Shown: positions 25,141 to 34,530 of the stretch, piece after piece | How the letters are laid out: each line of letters begins with the position of its first letter | How positions within the stretch are numbered: position 1 is the first letter of the stretch | Source of the DNA: Gemmata massiliana | Lineage (GTDB): Bacteria; Planctomycetota; Planctomycetia; Gemmatales; Gemmataceae | NCBI GenBank assembly: GCA_000531095.1 | Contig: HG799470.1 | Coordinates: forward strand, 86,205 to 150,204 | Direction: 5' to 3' | Length of the DNA stretch: 64,000 nucleotides | Made by a program: the position numbers and the translations under genes | The notes under the pieces: generated by a model | What the model saw: only the letters and a program-made list of their open reading frames with translations | Database searches by the model: none | What the model was told of the DNA's origin: nothing

Positions 25141-25332
25141 ATGAATAAGGTGCAATGCTCGACCTGTGACGCGGTAATGCCGGGAAGTTGGCAGGAGTAT
25201 CCGGACTATCCGTTCTGCTCCGCACGGTGTCGCAAGATCGATTTGGGGCGCTGGCTCGACGGAAAATATCGCGTGCCCGACCCAACGCCGCCGGACGACG
25301 CTTCTTCTAGCGCGCCCGACGACGCCGACTGA
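25141..25332 (+). CDS. yacG: DNA gyrase inhibitor YacG-like zinc protein
   Basis: A 63-residue protein starting at the ATG at 25141 (the longer open frame upstream is non-coding). CSTC and FCSARCRKIDLGRWLDG form the YacG zinc finger and the following helix. YacG binds GyrB and blocks DNA binding by gyrase. An acidic tail ends it. Normal length for the family. Confidence 0.88.
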   Translation: MNKVQCSTCDAVMPGSWQEYPDYPFCSARCRKIDLGRWLDGKYRVPDPTPPDDASSSAPDDAD

Positions 25333-25387
25333 CCCGCTCGTTGTTCCCACGGCCGATCCTCCGGCCGATTTACGATAGATAACGCTT

Positions 25388-25417
25388 GAAGGCCGTGCGT
25401 CGCGACGCGCGGCCTTC
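25388..25417. terminator. terminator after yacG
   Basis: A 15-bp stem with one T/G mismatch (GAAGGCCG-t-GCGTCG against CGACGC-g-CGGCCTTC) without a loop spacer, followed by GGCGTTTTG. Palindromic, so it could work on both strands. Confidence 0.65.
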
Positions 25418-25501
25418 GGCGTTTTGTGGCGCGCCGGGAAAGATCGGCTATGCTGTTAGTGTGTCCTTGCTGTGGTGATGTAAGGTCTGGTCTTTGGTTT
25501 G

Positions 25502-25557
25502 GTGGCACGGGCCTCTGGCCTGTGTGAGTGCCTCCACAGGCCAGAGGCCCGTGCCAC
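25502..25557. repeat. 23-bp inverted repeat, likely dispersed palindromic element
   Basis: Arms 25502-25524 and 25535-25557 are exact reverse complements with a 10-nt loop; the arm reads GTGGCACGGGCCTCTGG and on. Such units look like a REP-type family member in this kind of genome. No gene is seen in 25333-25814. Confidence 0.6.
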
Positions 25558-25590
25558 AAGCAAAGCGCAATGTGCCCTTGTATTGAATGT

Positions 25591-25784
25591 GGTCCGCTCG
25601 CTCCGCGAGCGGTTTCGGATCTCGGACGACGAGCCGCGACCGCAAGGGAATGGTGGCGCTTCCCGCTCCCTTGCGGTCGCGGCTCGTTTTAAAGGTTCCG
25701 GCGCTCACGAAAACGCGAGCGCCGCCTCTCCCACCCGAACGGATCACACTCGCACGGAAACACCGCTCGCGGAGCGAACGGTCC
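25591..25784. repeat. nested palindromic repeats upstream of the NYN gene
   Basis: Inner arms at 25631-25649 and 25667-25685 (19 bp exact, GAGCCGCGACCGCAAGGGA). Outer units at 25591-25616 and 25757-25784 are near reverse complements of each other and each is itself a hairpin (CCGCTCG-CTCCG-CGAGCGG at 25594-25612). A further hairpin GGCGCTC/GAGCGCC lies at 25700-25723. Together they form a structured, probably mobile or folded element. Confidence 0.55.
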
Positions 25785-25814
25785 CCACGACCCGAGCGCG
25801 AACCCCGGTGCGCC

Positions 25815-26318
25815 GTGACGTTCCTCATCGACGGCTACAACCTGATGCACGCGGTCGGCCTCGTGAACCGCAAGACCCCGTGCGCGCAATTCGAGCGCGC
25901 GCGCACGCGGTTCCTCGACTGGCTCGCCGACGGTGTGAAGGGGCGTGCAGTCACGGTTCGCGTGGTGTTCGACGCCCAGGATGCACCGGCGCCCTCACTC
26001 GAAATGACCCACCGCAGGGTGCGAGTGCGGTTCGCGTACCAGCGCACTGCAGATGACGTGATCGAGGAACTCGTTGCGGTCGAGCAGAAACCGCACACGG
26101 TCACGGTCGTGTCGAACGACTCGCGCGTCCGCGAGGCCGCCCGGCGCGCGGATTGTGGCGTCGCGTCGTGTCAGGAGTTTACCGACTGGTTGATTAGTAC
26201 CGTTCCCGAGTATTCGGGCGTTGTGGCACCTCCACAGGAGCCGGACAAGCCCGAACTTACCCCGGACGAACTGAACGAGTTTCTGGAAGCGTTCAGCAAA
26301 CCGAAGCCGAAACCGTAA
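25815..26318 (+). CDS. NYN-domain (YacP-like) RNA nuclease-like protein
   Basis: A 167-residue protein starting with GTG at 25815 (VTFLIDGYNLMHAVG). The acidic site of the PIN-like NYN fold is visible as FLIDGYN, then VVFDAQD and VVSNDSRVREAARRADCG. YacP/Rae1 family members cut RNA, Rae1 on translating ribosomes. The start is chosen by the domain; the frame is open upstream only across the repeat element. A charged Pro/Lys-rich tail (DELNEFLEAFSKPKPKP) ends it. Confidence 0.82.
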   Translation: MTFLIDGYNLMHAVGLVNRKTPCAQFERARTRFLDWLADGVKGRAVTVRVVFDAQDAPAPSLEMTHRRVRVRFAYQRTADDVIEELVAVEQKPHTVTVVSNDSRVREAARRADCGVASCQEFTDWLISTVPEYSGVVAPPQEPDKPELTPDELNEFLEAFSKPKPKP

Positions 26319-26329
26319 ACGGTCCGGCG

Positions 26330-27892
26330 TTATACTGGCGGCGGGGGCGGTATTTCGATCCGATCGCGGAACGGTTTGTTCTCGCGGTAAAGCGCCAGTC
26401 GCGTTTCGTAGTCGGGCTTGCTCGCGTCTGGAACCAGTTCCACCGCCTTTTGTTGCCATTTCACTGCGTCCTCGAACCGGCCGAGTTCCGCGTAGGCCGC
26501 CGCGAGCGTGTCCACGTAGCCGGGCGCCTCGTGGTTGGTGAGTTCGCACGCCCGGAGCGCGTCGCGGAGGGCCGCGGAGCCGTCTCGCAGATCATCCTGC
26601 GGACAGGTCGCGCGCACCCAGGCAACGTGGTTGAGTGTAGCCGCGTCGTTCGGGTCGATTTCGGCCGCTTTCAGGTGGTCCGCGAGCGCCGGTGCGAAAT
26701 CACCGAGCTGGTACCGGAGCGACGCGCGAAGGTTGTACGCGGAGTCCGATTGCGGGTTCCGCTCGATCACGGCCGATGCGTCGGAGAGCGCGGCGTGAAG
26801 ATCGCCCCCGCGCCGGTTCGCGAGCGCGCGGCCGAAGTACGCCCGCGCGCTATCCGGACGCAGCGCGATCGCCTGGGTAAAGTCTTCGATCGCCCGCGCG
26901 GTGTCACGCAGTTCGTGGAAAGCGTACCCGCGCTGTACGAACGGGGCCGGGTCGTCGGGCGTGAGTCGGATCACTTCCGTGAAGTCTTCGATCGCGGGCT
27001 GCGTGTTCCGGAGCCGCAGGTGCGACAGACCACGATTGAACCACGGCGCGGCGTCGGCAGGATCGATCGTGATGGCCTTGGTGAAGTCCGAGATCGCTTT
27101 GACGTGGTCTTCGAGTTCCGCGTAGGAGACGCCGCGCAGGTTCAATGCGTCCGAGTGCTTCGGGTCGATCTTCAGCACCCAGGTGAAGTCGGAGACCGCT
27201 TTCGCGTGCTCGTCGCGCTCGGCGTAAACGCGCGCCCGCTGCCAGAACGCTTCCGTGCTCATCGGCTGGAGCCGCAGGGCCGTGCTCAGGTCACTGAGTG
27301 CCTCGTCTGTCCGGCCGAGCGCGTCGAGCGACATCGCGCGGTAGAGGTAGGCCCGCCCGTGGCGCGGGTTGATCCGGAGTGCGGTGCCGTAATCGACGAC
27401 GGCTTCTTCATGCTGGTTGAGCGCCGAGTACGCATTCCCGCGGTTGAAGAACACGCGGAACGTGTTGGGGGCTAACTTCGCCGCCACTTCGTAATCCACA
27501 AAGGCCGCGTCGTAGTTCTTCTGCCGGCTGTACACGGCCGCGCGGCCGTTCACAGCGTCCGGGTCGTCCGGGTCGAGTTCGATGGCCCGTGTGTAGTCGG
27601 CGAGCGCGGAATCGAGGTCGCCGCTATCGACGTGGGCGGTGGCGCGGTTGTGGTACGCTTCGGCATAGTCCGGCCGCAGTTCGATGGCTTGAGTGAAGTC
27701 GGCGACCGCGTCGTCGTGTTTCCCGGCGGCGGCGAGCGCGTTCCCGCGGTGGAAGTACAGTTCGGCGTCGGCCGGCTCGAGATCGACGGCTCCGGAGAAC
27801 GCCTCGACCGCTTTCCCGTACTCGCCGCGCCGCGTGTACGTGTGCCCGCGGCGGACGAGGATCAGAATTTCGGAAGGGGTGTCGCTTGCCAT
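26330..27892 (-). CDS. Tetratricopeptide-repeat protein
   Basis: A 520-residue protein made almost wholly of about fourteen TPRs, such as [20 protein letters not shown] and [20 protein letters not shown]. It has no signal peptide, so it is probably a cytoplasmic scaffold. The ATG at 27892 is preferred over the upstream frame opening at 27967. It is convergent with the NYN gene and lies 71 nt downstream of the sigma-54 activator gene on the same strand, so they may be co-transcribed. Confidence 0.88.
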   Translation of the reverse strand: MASDTPSEILILVRRGHTYTRRGEYGKAVEAFSGAVDLEPADAELYFHRGNALAAAGKHDDAVADFTQAIELRPDYAEAYHNRATAHVDSGDLDSALADYTRAIELDPDDPDAVNGRAAVYSRQKNYDAAFVDYEVAAKLAPNTFRVFFNRGNAYSALNQHEEAVVDYGTALRINPRHGRAYLYRAMSLDALGRTDEALSDLSTALRLQPMSTEAFWQRARVYAERDEHAKAVSDFTWVLKIDPKHSDALNLRGVSYAELEDHVKAISDFTKAITIDPADAAPWFNRGLSHLRLRNTQPAIEDFTEVIRLTPDDPAPFVQRGYAFHELRDTARAIEDFTQAIALRPDSARAYFGRALANRRGGDLHAALSDASAVIERNPQSDSAYNLRASLRYQLGDFAPALADHLKAAEIDPNDAATLNHVAWVRATCPQDDLRDGSAALRDALRACELTNHEAPGYVDTLAAAYAELGRFEDAVKWQQKAVELVPDASKPDYETRLALYRENKPFRDRIEIPPPPPV

Positions 27893-27963
27893 ACGAGCAT
27901 TATACCGGCGCAAGCACTTGTGATTGGAAGCCGGTTGCCGCGCTCGCGGATTTGCGAGTTCGG

Positions 27964-29355
27964 TCACTCGGCCGGTTTCTCACTCTCTTTCTTCCATTCT
28001 TGCAGCTTGCGGTACATCGTGCGCTCGCTGATTTTGAGCATTTTGGCCGCCTCTTCCCGGTTCCCACCGGTCAGCTCCAGCGCCTTTTCCATGTAGAAGC
28101 GCTCGACCTCGTCGAGCGGGCGCCCGATCAGGTGGTCCGGACCGCTTGACACGGTTGTGCCGCCCGCGCCGGGCGGTTTCACACCCGCGTCGTCCGGGAA
28201 GTCGTCGGGCGTGAGTTCACCGTCGAGATCGAGGACCATCATGCTGTCGAGCAGGTTCCGCAACTCGCGCACGTTCCCGGGCCAGTCATAGCCCTCGAAG
28301 GCTTTCCACACACCGGGCGACACCTTCGGCACCGGCTTGTTGTCGCGCCTGGCGAAGTCCTTCAGGAAGTGCGAAACCAGTTGCGGGACATCTTCGCGGT
28401 GCTCTCGCAGCGGGGGAAGTTTGATTGTGCCGACCTTCAGCCGGAAGTAGAGATCCTGCCGGAACCGTCCCGCGTCCACTTCTTTCTGGAGGTCTTTGTT
28501 CGTGGCCGCGATGATGCGCACGTCCACTTTGATCGGGTCATTGGCTCCGATACGCACGATTTCGCCGTTCTCCAGCGCGCGGAGCAGTTTCGCCTGGAGC
28601 GCGAGCGGCATGTCGCCGATTTCGTCGAGGAACAGCGTCCCCCCGTGCGCGTGCTCGAACCGGCCCTTGCGCGCGCCCTTGGACCCGGTGTACGCGCCGT
28701 CCTCGTGGCCGAACATCTCGTCGTCGAGGAGGTTCTCGTTGAGCGCGGCGCAGTTCATCGCGGTGAACGGCTTGGCCTTGCGCGGGCTGTTGGTGTGGAG
28801 CGAGCGGGCGACCAGTTCTTTGCCGGTTCCGTTCTCGCCCAAAATGACAACGGACGCGGACGAGGGCGCATATGCCCTCAGCGCCTTCAGCACCTTCTGC
28901 ATATTAGGGCTGTTACCGACCACGCCCTCGAAGCCGAACTTCTCGTCGATCTGCCGGCGCAGGTCGCGCAGCGTGCCCACGCGCTTGGCGGAGTTCTCGA
29001 CCACCGCACGCAGTTCCGCCAGGTTCAGTGGCTTGCGCAGGTAGTGGGCCGCCCCGCGCTTCATGGCCTCGACCGCGGTTTCGATCTCCGCGAACCCGGT
29101 GATAACGTACACGTCCACGTCCGGGCGCAGTTGCTTGCACCGCTCCACGACCTCCAGACCGTGCAGGTCGGCCATCTTCAGGTCGGTGAGCACCACGTCG
29201 AACGGCGTCTGCTCCAGCTTCGCGACGCCGGCCTTTCCCCCGGTCGCGATGGTGCAGGCGTGCCCGCGGCGCTCCAGGCTCTCGGCCACCGTTTCGGCGT
29301 GCGTCTTGTCGTCGTCGATCACGAGGATCTGGAGCGGTTCGGCCGGGGCGGACAT
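27964..29355 (-). CDS. NtrC-family sigma-54-dependent response regulator
   Basis: A 463-residue activator starting at the ATG at 29355. Receiver domain: [12 protein letters not shown], phospho-Asp in [30 protein letters not shown]+ domain: Walker [12 protein letters not shown], sigma-54 contact loop GAYTGS (consensus GAFTGA), Walker [24 protein letters not shown]-terminal Fis-type [23 protein letters not shown]. It binds enhancers and opens sigma-54 promoters when phosphorylated. No sensor kinase is adjacent. Candidate targets in this window are the sites before groEL1 and grpE. Confidence 0.92.
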   Translation of the reverse strand: MSAPAEPLQILVIDDDKTHAETVAESLERRGHACTIATGGKAGVAKLEQTPFDVVLTDLKMADLHGLEVVERCKQLRPDVDVYVITGFAEIETAVEAMKRGAAHYLRKPLNLAELRAVVENSAKRVGTLRDLRRQIDEKFGFEGVVGNSPNMQKVLKALRAYAPSSASVVILGENGTGKELVARSLHTNSPRKAKPFTAMNCAALNENLLDDEMFGHEDGAYTGSKGARKGRFEHAHGGTLFLDEIGDMPLALQAKLLRALENGEIVRIGANDPIKVDVRIIAATNKDLQKEVDAGRFRQDLYFRLKVGTIKLPPLREHREDVPQLVSHFLKDFARRDNKPVPKVSPGVWKAFEGYDWPGNVRELRNLLDSMMVLDLDGELTPDDFPDDAGVKPPGAGGTTVSSGPDHLIGRPLDEVERFYMEKALELTGGNREEAAKMLKISERTMYRKLQEWKKESEKPAE

Positions 29356-29464
29356 AAAAGCGGTTCCTTCGCAAAACGAGTGCGGTTCCGTTAGTTTAGC
29401 GGTGCCCCGGGGCGAGGCACCGATTAACATGTTTCCTACCTGCCTCGAAAGGAGCCACTCTCCA

Positions 29465-30502
29465 ATGACCCGTGTTCGCATTTCTGTTATCGCACTCACT
29501 TTTGCTGCCGTTGTGAGTGCCGCACTCGTCGGTAACTCCGCGCCCGCAACGACCGGTAGCCGGATGACCGCGTCCGCGACAGCGTTCCTCGGGTCGCTGT
29601 CGCCGGAACTGAAGAAGAAGGCCAGTTTCGATTTCACCGACCCGCACCGCGCCGCGTGGTTCTTCACCCCGCGCCAGGACGGGGAGAAGAAGTTCACGCG
29701 CAAGGGCGCGCGCCTCGAAGAGATGACCGCGGAGCAGAAAACGGCCGCGATGGAATTGCTGAAGTCCGGCCTCTCCGCGAAGGGGTACGAGCAGGCCACC
29801 ACGATCATCGGGCTGGAGAACCTGTTGCTTGAACTCGAAGGGCCGAAGAGCGCGATGACGCGCAACCCCTCGTGGTACTTCGTGAGCGTGTTCGGGGAGC
29901 CGTCGAGCACCGGGAAGTGGGGCTGGCGGTTCGAGGGGCACCACCTGTCGGTGAACTACACGCTCGATAAGGGCGAGGTGGTGGCCGGCGCGCCGATCCT
30001 GTTCGCATCGAACCCGGCCGAAGTGAAGGACGGGGCGAAGAAGGGGCTGCGCCCGCTGCCGGAGATCGAGGATCACGTCCGCGCGCTCATCAAATCACTC
30101 ACCGAGGAGCAGGACAAGATCGCGAAACAACCGAAAGCGTTCCCGGAAATCAAGGAGGGGCAGGCCAAGGCGGACGTGGGCGCCCCGGTCGGCATCACCG
30201 CGGACAAGCTCACCGCGGACCAGAAGGCGACGCTCGTGAAGCTGCTGCAAGCCTACGCCGGGCGCATGCCGGACGAACTCGCCGACACCGAAATGAAGAA
30301 GGTGAAGGCGACGCCTGATACGAAGCTGTTCTTCGCCTACAGCGGCAGCCCGAAGCCGGGCGAGGGGTACACGTACCGCGTGCAGGCGCCGGATTTCGTC
30401 GTCGAGTTCCTGAACGTGCAGGCCGACAGCGCGAAGAATCAGGCGAACCACATCCACAGTGCGTGGCGCCGGCTCCCGATCGACTTCGGCCTGAGCGAGT
30501 AA
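29465..30502 (+). CDS. DUF3500 secreted protein
   Basis: A 345-residue protein with a signal peptide (VRISVIALTFAAVVSAALV). The body matches DUF3500: PHRAAWFFTPRQDGEKKFTR, GWRFEGHHLSVNYTL, VTPDTKLFFAYSG-type and YTYRVQAPDFVVEFLNVQ, with NQANHIHSAWR at the end. The histidines (EGHHLSVN, NHIHSAWR) suggest metal or haem chemistry but the function is unknown. The ATG at 29465 with AAAGGAG upstream is chosen; the open frame before it is antisense to the activator gene. Confidence 0.85.
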   Translation: MTRVRISVIALTFAAVVSAALVGNSAPATTGSRMTASATAFLGSLSPELKKKASFDFTDPHRAAWFFTPRQDGEKKFTRKGARLEEMTAEQKTAAMELLKSGLSAKGYEQATTIIGLENLLLELEGPKSAMTRNPSWYFVSVFGEPSSTGKWGWRFEGHHLSVNYTLDKGEVVAGAPILFASNPAEVKDGAKKGLRPLPEIEDHVRALIKSLTEEQDKIAKQPKAFPEIKEGQAKADVGAPVGITADKLTADQKATLVKLLQAYAGRMPDELADTEMKKVKATPDTKLFFAYSGSPKPGEGYTYRVQAPDFVVEFLNVQADSAKNQANHIHSAWRRLPIDFGLSE

Positions 30503-30527
30503 CGCGATCGGTTGATTGAAGTGAAAT

Positions 30528-30563
30528 GCGCCGGGCGGCACTCTTGAGAGTGCCGCCCGGCGC
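30528..30563 (+). terminator. terminator after the DUF3500 gene
   Basis: A perfect 17-bp stem (30528-30544 with 30547-30563) with a 2-nt centre, followed by GTTTCC, 25 nt after the stop codon. Confidence 0.75.
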
Positions 30564-30689
30564 GTTTCCTGGGACCGCAGACGTCCCGTCTGTCGCGTGC
30601 ACCGTGAATACAGTAATTTCAGGCTGCTATGAGGTAGGGACGCCTTTACGGGGTGACCCCGACAGTTGCTAACGGACGAGGACCAATTG

Positions 30690-31736
30690 ATGCTGCGCGG
30701 ATCGCTGCTCCCGCTCCTGGCTCTGGTTTCGATCATCGCCCCCTCAAGTGCGTTCGCCGCCGACCCGCCGCTCAAGGGCGCGGTGATCGTGGTCGACCCG
30801 GGGCACGGGGGCCAGGGGTACTCGAAGAGTTACACCGGCGGAACTCGGGGCGTGCACTCAAAGATGACCGAGGGCGAATTAAATCTCAAAGTCGGGCTCG
30901 AACTCGCGAAGATCATCCAGGATCAAGGGGCAACGGTCCACCTGACCCGCGTGGGCGACCACCGGCTCAGTCCGGAGGGGTCGAGCAACTCCGACGAACT
31001 CCACGCCCGGATCGACTTCTTCGAGCACCACGAGTGCCACTTCTTCCTGTCCGTTCACCACAACGCGGGCGCCGCGGGCGCGACCGGTCACACGGCCCTG
31101 TACAAGCACAACGCGACCGACGACACCTTGTATGAAGCGATCGCCCGAGAGGTGAACGAGGCCCTCGACGGAGCGGTCCCGGGACCGAAACGGGCGCTCA
31201 TCAAGGGCAGCTACCACATCCTTCGGGAGACGCCGATACCCGGCACCATCGCTGAGTCCGGGTTCATGACCAACCGGGACTTCGACGACCTCTCGACCCG
31301 GCCCGAGTACCCGAAGAAGGAAGCCGCGGCGATCGCGAAGGGGGCGGTAAAGTATTGGACCACCCACCAAGCCGCACTGGTCGCGCTCCGGGAGAAGCTC
31401 GCGAAGGACCGAGCGGCAAAGCCCCGCGACCCGAAGACCTACACCGCGATCGCCCTGAACCCGGCTCACAAGGAGCGAATGAAAGCTCTCCTCGACACCG
31501 TCGCCCCGGGCGGGAAGTACGAAGCGGCGAAAGCGGGCGAATACGTCGAAGCGTTCCGCAAAGTGATAGCCACTGATCCGAAAGCGCTGTTCACTGTGAA
31601 GGCGGAAAGCACCGGGGAGCGGATCAAGTTGACCGGGGAAGCCGACCAGAAGCTCCACAATCAGTTGATCGACATGCTGGTGGCGATGAAGCTGTACGGG
31701 ATCGTGAACGAGGTACGGGTGCCGAAGGCGAAGTGA
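30690..31736 (+). CDS. N-acetylmuramoyl-L-alanine amidase (Amidase_3)
   Basis: A 348-residue exported zinc amidase that cuts the bond between MurNAc and the peptide stem. Signal peptide LLPLLALVSIIAPSSAFA; zinc ligands at IVVDPGHGG, GELNLKVGLELA (Glu) and FLSVHHNAG; catalytic Glu region GTIAESGFMTN. A C-terminal extension (residues ~240-348) carries no recognised domain. The ATG at 30690 is preferred over an in-frame TTG at 30666. A 8-bp hairpin follows the stop. Confidence 0.9.
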   Translation: MLRGSLLPLLALVSIIAPSSAFAADPPLKGAVIVVDPGHGGQGYSKSYTGGTRGVHSKMTEGELNLKVGLELAKIIQDQGATVHLTRVGDHRLSPEGSSNSDELHARIDFFEHHECHFFLSVHHNAGAAGATGHTALYKHNATDDTLYEAIAREVNEALDGAVPGPKRALIKGSYHILRETPIPGTIAESGFMTNRDFDDLSTRPEYPKKEAAAIAKGAVKYWTTHQAALVALREKLAKDRAAKPRDPKTYTAIALNPAHKERMKALLDTVAPGGKYEAAKAGEYVEAFRKVIATDPKALFTVKAESTGERIKLTGEADQKLHNQLIDMLVAMKLYGIVNEVRVPKAK

Positions 31737-31749
31737 CGCGAATCGTCGG

Positions 31750-31776
31750 GCGCCCGGCTCTATGGGAACCGGGCGC
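31750..31776 (+). terminator. hairpin after the amidase gene
   Basis: GCGCCCGG and CCGGGCGC pair with an 11-nt loop, 13 nt after the amidase stop. Confidence 0.45.
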
Positions 31777-31808
31777 GTGTCACGGACTTCGATGATCTCT
31801 TCGACGCG

Positions 31809-32468
31809 CTACTCCTTGCCCAAAACCAGATCGACGACCCAACAGCCCCGGGCGTGCTCACCGGGCTGCCGGCAGTGGTTCAGCACATCGTCGTTGTCAC
31901 AGCCGGCATCCTGAAGCGCGTCGGCTAGGATCGGCATCCGGTCGAAAGCACGGTCTTGGTAAATGCCTTCGGCGAGCGCGCGAACGGTGGACGTGAGCCA
32001 AGAAGAGTTAACGGTGATGGAGCGGAAGGGATTACCAAAGATGTGACGCACTAGGGCCGCACGAATTGAGTCATCTCGACTGTACCGCCCATCCTTTGTT
32101 GTGAGCATTTGGGCGTAACAGCGAGCGTAAATTGCGGCGGTGTGTGTCGCTTCGACCGAAAAGACTGTAGCCTGAGCAGCAGCTGCGACGAGACGGGAGG
32201 GTGGAATCGGAGGGGCAACGCGCTCCCTTTCAGGAATCCCTTTAACAAGCCCAAAAGCCATTCGACGCTCGTCCTCGGAAGCCAATCCATCAGCAAATCT
32301 CTCTGCAACTTCCACTGTTTTTTCGCTTTGTTCATCGGAGTGGTATTGCCACATCTCACGGCAACACGCACAAGCAAAAAGGCGCAACTTTCTATTGTAT
32401 TTCTTCCGAGCTAGGTGCCCGAGCAACTTGCCGGCATCTGTCGTAGTCAACCACTCCGCTTCTGTCAT
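31809..32468 (-). CDS. Gemmata-type conserved protein with N-terminal MTEAEW motif
   Basis: A 219-residue protein. MTEAEWLTTTDAGKLLGHL, KLRLFACACCREMWQ, DRMPILADALQDAGCDN and HCRQPGEHARGCWVVDLVLG are the conserved blocks of a paralogous family I associate with Gemmataceae; no biochemical function is known to me. The Cys pairs in FACACC could bind metal. It lies 4 nt from the truncated comM gene, on the same strand and downstream of it. Confidence 0.7.
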   Translation of the reverse strand: MTEAEWLTTTDAGKLLGHLARKKYNRKLRLFACACCREMWQYHSDEQSEKTVEVAERFADGLASEDERRMAFGLVKGIPERERVAPPIPPSRLVAAAAQATVFSVEATHTAAIYARCYAQMLTTKDGRYSRDDSIRAALVRHIFGNPFRSITVNSSWLTSTVRALAEGIYQDRAFDRMPILADALQDAGCDNDDVLNHCRQPGEHARGCWVVDLVLGKE

Positions 32469-32472
32469 GGCA

Positions 32473-33861
32473 TCAGCGCTCCCACAGTTTGCGGTCCAGC
32501 GCCCGAAAGCCGATCGCTTCGGCGACGTGATCCTGCGTGATGCGCTCGCTCCCGGCGAGGTCGGCGATGGTGCGTGCGACGCGCAAGATGCGGTCGTGGG
32601 CGCGCGCGGAGAGCCCCAGCGCCTCCATCGCTTCCTTCAACGTGGTTTGACCGTCCGCGTCGAGCACGCAGAAGGTACGAATCTGCTTCGAGGTCATGCG
32701 CCCGTTCAATCCGCCGGCCTTACTGCCAAACCGCTGGGCCTGGATCGCACGCGCCGCGAACACCTGCTCGCGCATCGCCGCGCTCCCGGTGCCGTCGCCG
32801 GGCTTCGAGAGGTCTTCAAAGGGAACGGGCGGCACTTCGATATGGAGGTCGATCCGATCCAATAGAGGGCCGGAGACGCGCCCCATGTACTTCTCGACAG
32901 CGATTGGGGCACATTTACACGGTTTCTTGGGGTCACCCAAAAAACCACAAGGGCACGGGTTCATCGCGGCGCAGAGCACGAAGTCGGCCGGGAACGTAGT
33001 CGAGTGTGCGGCGCGACTGATCGTCACGCGGCCCTCTTCGAGCGGCTGGCGCAGCGCTTCGAGGCTCCGGCGGTTGAACTCCGGCAGTTCGTCGAGGAAC
33101 AGCACGCCGTGGTGCGCGAGCGAGATCTCGCCCGGCTGCGGAACGCCCCCGCCGCCGACCATCCCCGCGTCGCTGATCGTGTGGTGCGGGCTGCGAAACG
33201 GCCGCGTGCAGAGCAGCGCTTCGCCCGGTTGGAGCTTCCCCACCGCGGAGTACACCCGCGTCGTCTCCAGGCTCTCGTTCGGCGTGAGCGGCGGCAAAAT
33301 CGTGGGCAGCCGGCGCGCGAGCATCGTCTTTCCGCTGCCAGGAGACCCAAGCATCAGGACGTTATGCCCACCGCTAGCGGCAACGGTCAGCGCACGCTTC
33401 GCAAATTCCTGCCCCTTCACGTCCGCGAAGTCGATCGCGTACTTGTTGAGGTTCGCTTCGATGTCGTCGGTTGGGGGCGAAACCGGGTCGATCGGCGCCA
33501 ACCCCGTCACGATGCCCACAGCCTCCGCGAGCGAACCGACGCCGTACACCTCCACCTCGCGCACGACGGACGCTTCTCGCGCGTTCGCCGACGGCACAAT
33601 CAGCTTGCTGATCCCGCGGGCACGTGCCTCCATTGCCACCGACAGCGCGCCAACAATCGGGCGCACGGTCCCGTCGAGCGCGAGTTCCCCGACGATGGCG
33701 AACGTTTCGATCCGGTCGGCGACGATTTGCCCCAACGAAGTGATCAGACCGAGCGCGATAGGGAGATCAAACGCCCCTGCATCCTTCCGCAAGTCCGCGG
33801 GGGCCAGCTTTCGTGAGTGAAGTTTTGCGGGGGCACTTCGGACCCGACGTGATCGCACCAC
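32473..33861 (-). CDS. comM: 5'-truncated YifB/ComM-type AAA ATPase
   Basis: The frame codes 462 residues beginning at a GTG at 33861, but homology starts only at LAPADLRKDAGAFDLPIALG (about 33807). A full ComM is about 510 residues and needs ~45 more at the N-terminus. Otherwise intact: the Lon-like N domain, Walker A MLGSPGSGKTMLARRLP, HGVLFLDELPEFNRR, zinc-type Cys cluster CPCGFLGDPKKPCKC, and the sensor helices. ComM is a hexameric helicase for branch migration in natural transformation. The lost start coincides with the boundary of an inserted element, so the gene is probably inactive. Confidence 0.85.
   Translation of the reverse strand: MVRSRRVRSAPAKLHSRKLAPADLRKDAGAFDLPIALGLITSLGQIVADRIETFAIVGELALDGTVRPIVGALSVAMEARARGISKLIVPSANAREASVVREVEVYGVGSLAEAVGIVTGLAPIDPVSPPTDDIEANLNKYAIDFADVKGQEFAKRALTVAASGGHNVLMLGSPGSGKTMLARRLPTILPPLTPNESLETTRVYSAVGKLQPGEALLCTRPFRSPHHTISDAGMVGGGGVPQPGEISLAHHGVLFLDELPEFNRRSLEALRQPLEEGRVTISRAAHSTTFPADFVLCAAMNPCPCGFLGDPKKPCKCAPIAVEKYMGRVSGPLLDRIDLHIEVPPVPFEDLSKPGDGTGSAAMREQVFAARAIQAQRFGSKAGGLNGRMTSKQIRTFCVLDADGQTTLKEAMEALGLSARAHDRILRVARTIADLAGSERITQDHVAEAIGFRALDRKLWER
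33808..33812. other. probable insertion junction within comM
   Basis: comM homology ends at about 33807 and a differently oriented HTH reading frame begins at once. This is where an integrated element or rearrangement has cut the gene. The other end is not in the window, so no direct repeat (att core) can be shown. Confidence 0.55.
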
Positions 33862-34043
33862 TGGAAGCCCGCCGCCAGGACGCCCGGATCACCAGCAGCA
33901 AGCTACTCCCCAAGATGCTGGAACTCAAGGCTTTAGGGAAGAACTATCGAGCGATCGGGGCAGAACTGGGGGTTACGAAAAGGGTCGTGGAGCACGTGTT
34001 CGCCCGGCACGCACGAAAACAGAAACCCAATTTGCCTGTTTAA
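33813..34043 (+). CDS. Small helix-turn-helix protein, possibly a recombinase remnant
   Basis: 76 residues from GTG at 33813. The C-terminal half SSKLLPKMLELKALGKNYRA then IGAELGVTKRVVEHVFARHA is a clear HTH. The frame is open upstream into comM, so its start is uncertain. It could be the tail end of a site-specific recombinase at an element border, or a small regulator. It overlaps the spurious 5' part of the comM frame. Confidence 0.45.
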   Translation: MSEVLRGHFGPDVIAPLEARRQDARITSSKLLPKMLELKALGKNYRAIGAELGVTKRVVEHVFARHARKQKPNLPV

Positions 34044-34262
34044 CCTTAAAAACGCCCTAAAACGTCGCATGAAGACAATTGGAACCAGGCTTAACGCCCC
34101 CAACTGTCCTCAAATTCAGCCATCGCATGAATCGCAATAATTAATTCGGTTCAATCTTGAATTCTCGCGCCAAAGGCGATAGTAAGTGGAAATAGCACCG
34201 TTTTTTACTGGCGCCTTTGCGCGTAGACTCAACTTGAGATGTGACCTCAAGGAGATCTACGC

Positions 34263-34472
34263 ATGCCCGCTCGTAAAAAGCTCCCCTCTTCTCCACTAAC
34301 CACTTCTACCCCTCCCGACCGCACGCTCGCAATTGTCGCTATCGTTGCGATTGTCGCTGTGGTTGGAATTGTGGGCGAGAAGTTGTTTTACGGCAAAGTG
34401 ACCCCTCGGACTGTTGAGGTTCTTTCGCAGCAGGCGGACCCGTCGACGGGAACGAAAGAGCAGAAAAAGTAG
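34263..34472 (+). CDS. Small single-pass membrane protein
   Basis: 69 residues with one hydrophobic helix (TLAIVAIVAIVAVVGIVGEKL) and a polar, Lys-rich C-terminus. AAGGAG sits 8 nt before the ATG, a strong ribosome site. The 219 nt before it are AT-richer than their surroundings and contain no gene. Function unknown. Confidence 0.55.
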   Translation: MPARKKLPSSPLTTSTPPDRTLAIVAIVAIVAVVGIVGEKLFYGKVTPRTVEVLSQQADPSTGTKEQKK

Positions 34473-34530
34473 CACCACGGGCGAACGCTCGGGTATTCTT
34501 TAGGCCGCCCACAACCTAAAGGTTCTCCCC

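Noticed and set aside
33700-34300. tRNA gene as phage attachment site
   Set aside because: No tRNA-like cloverleaf seen near the comM junction.
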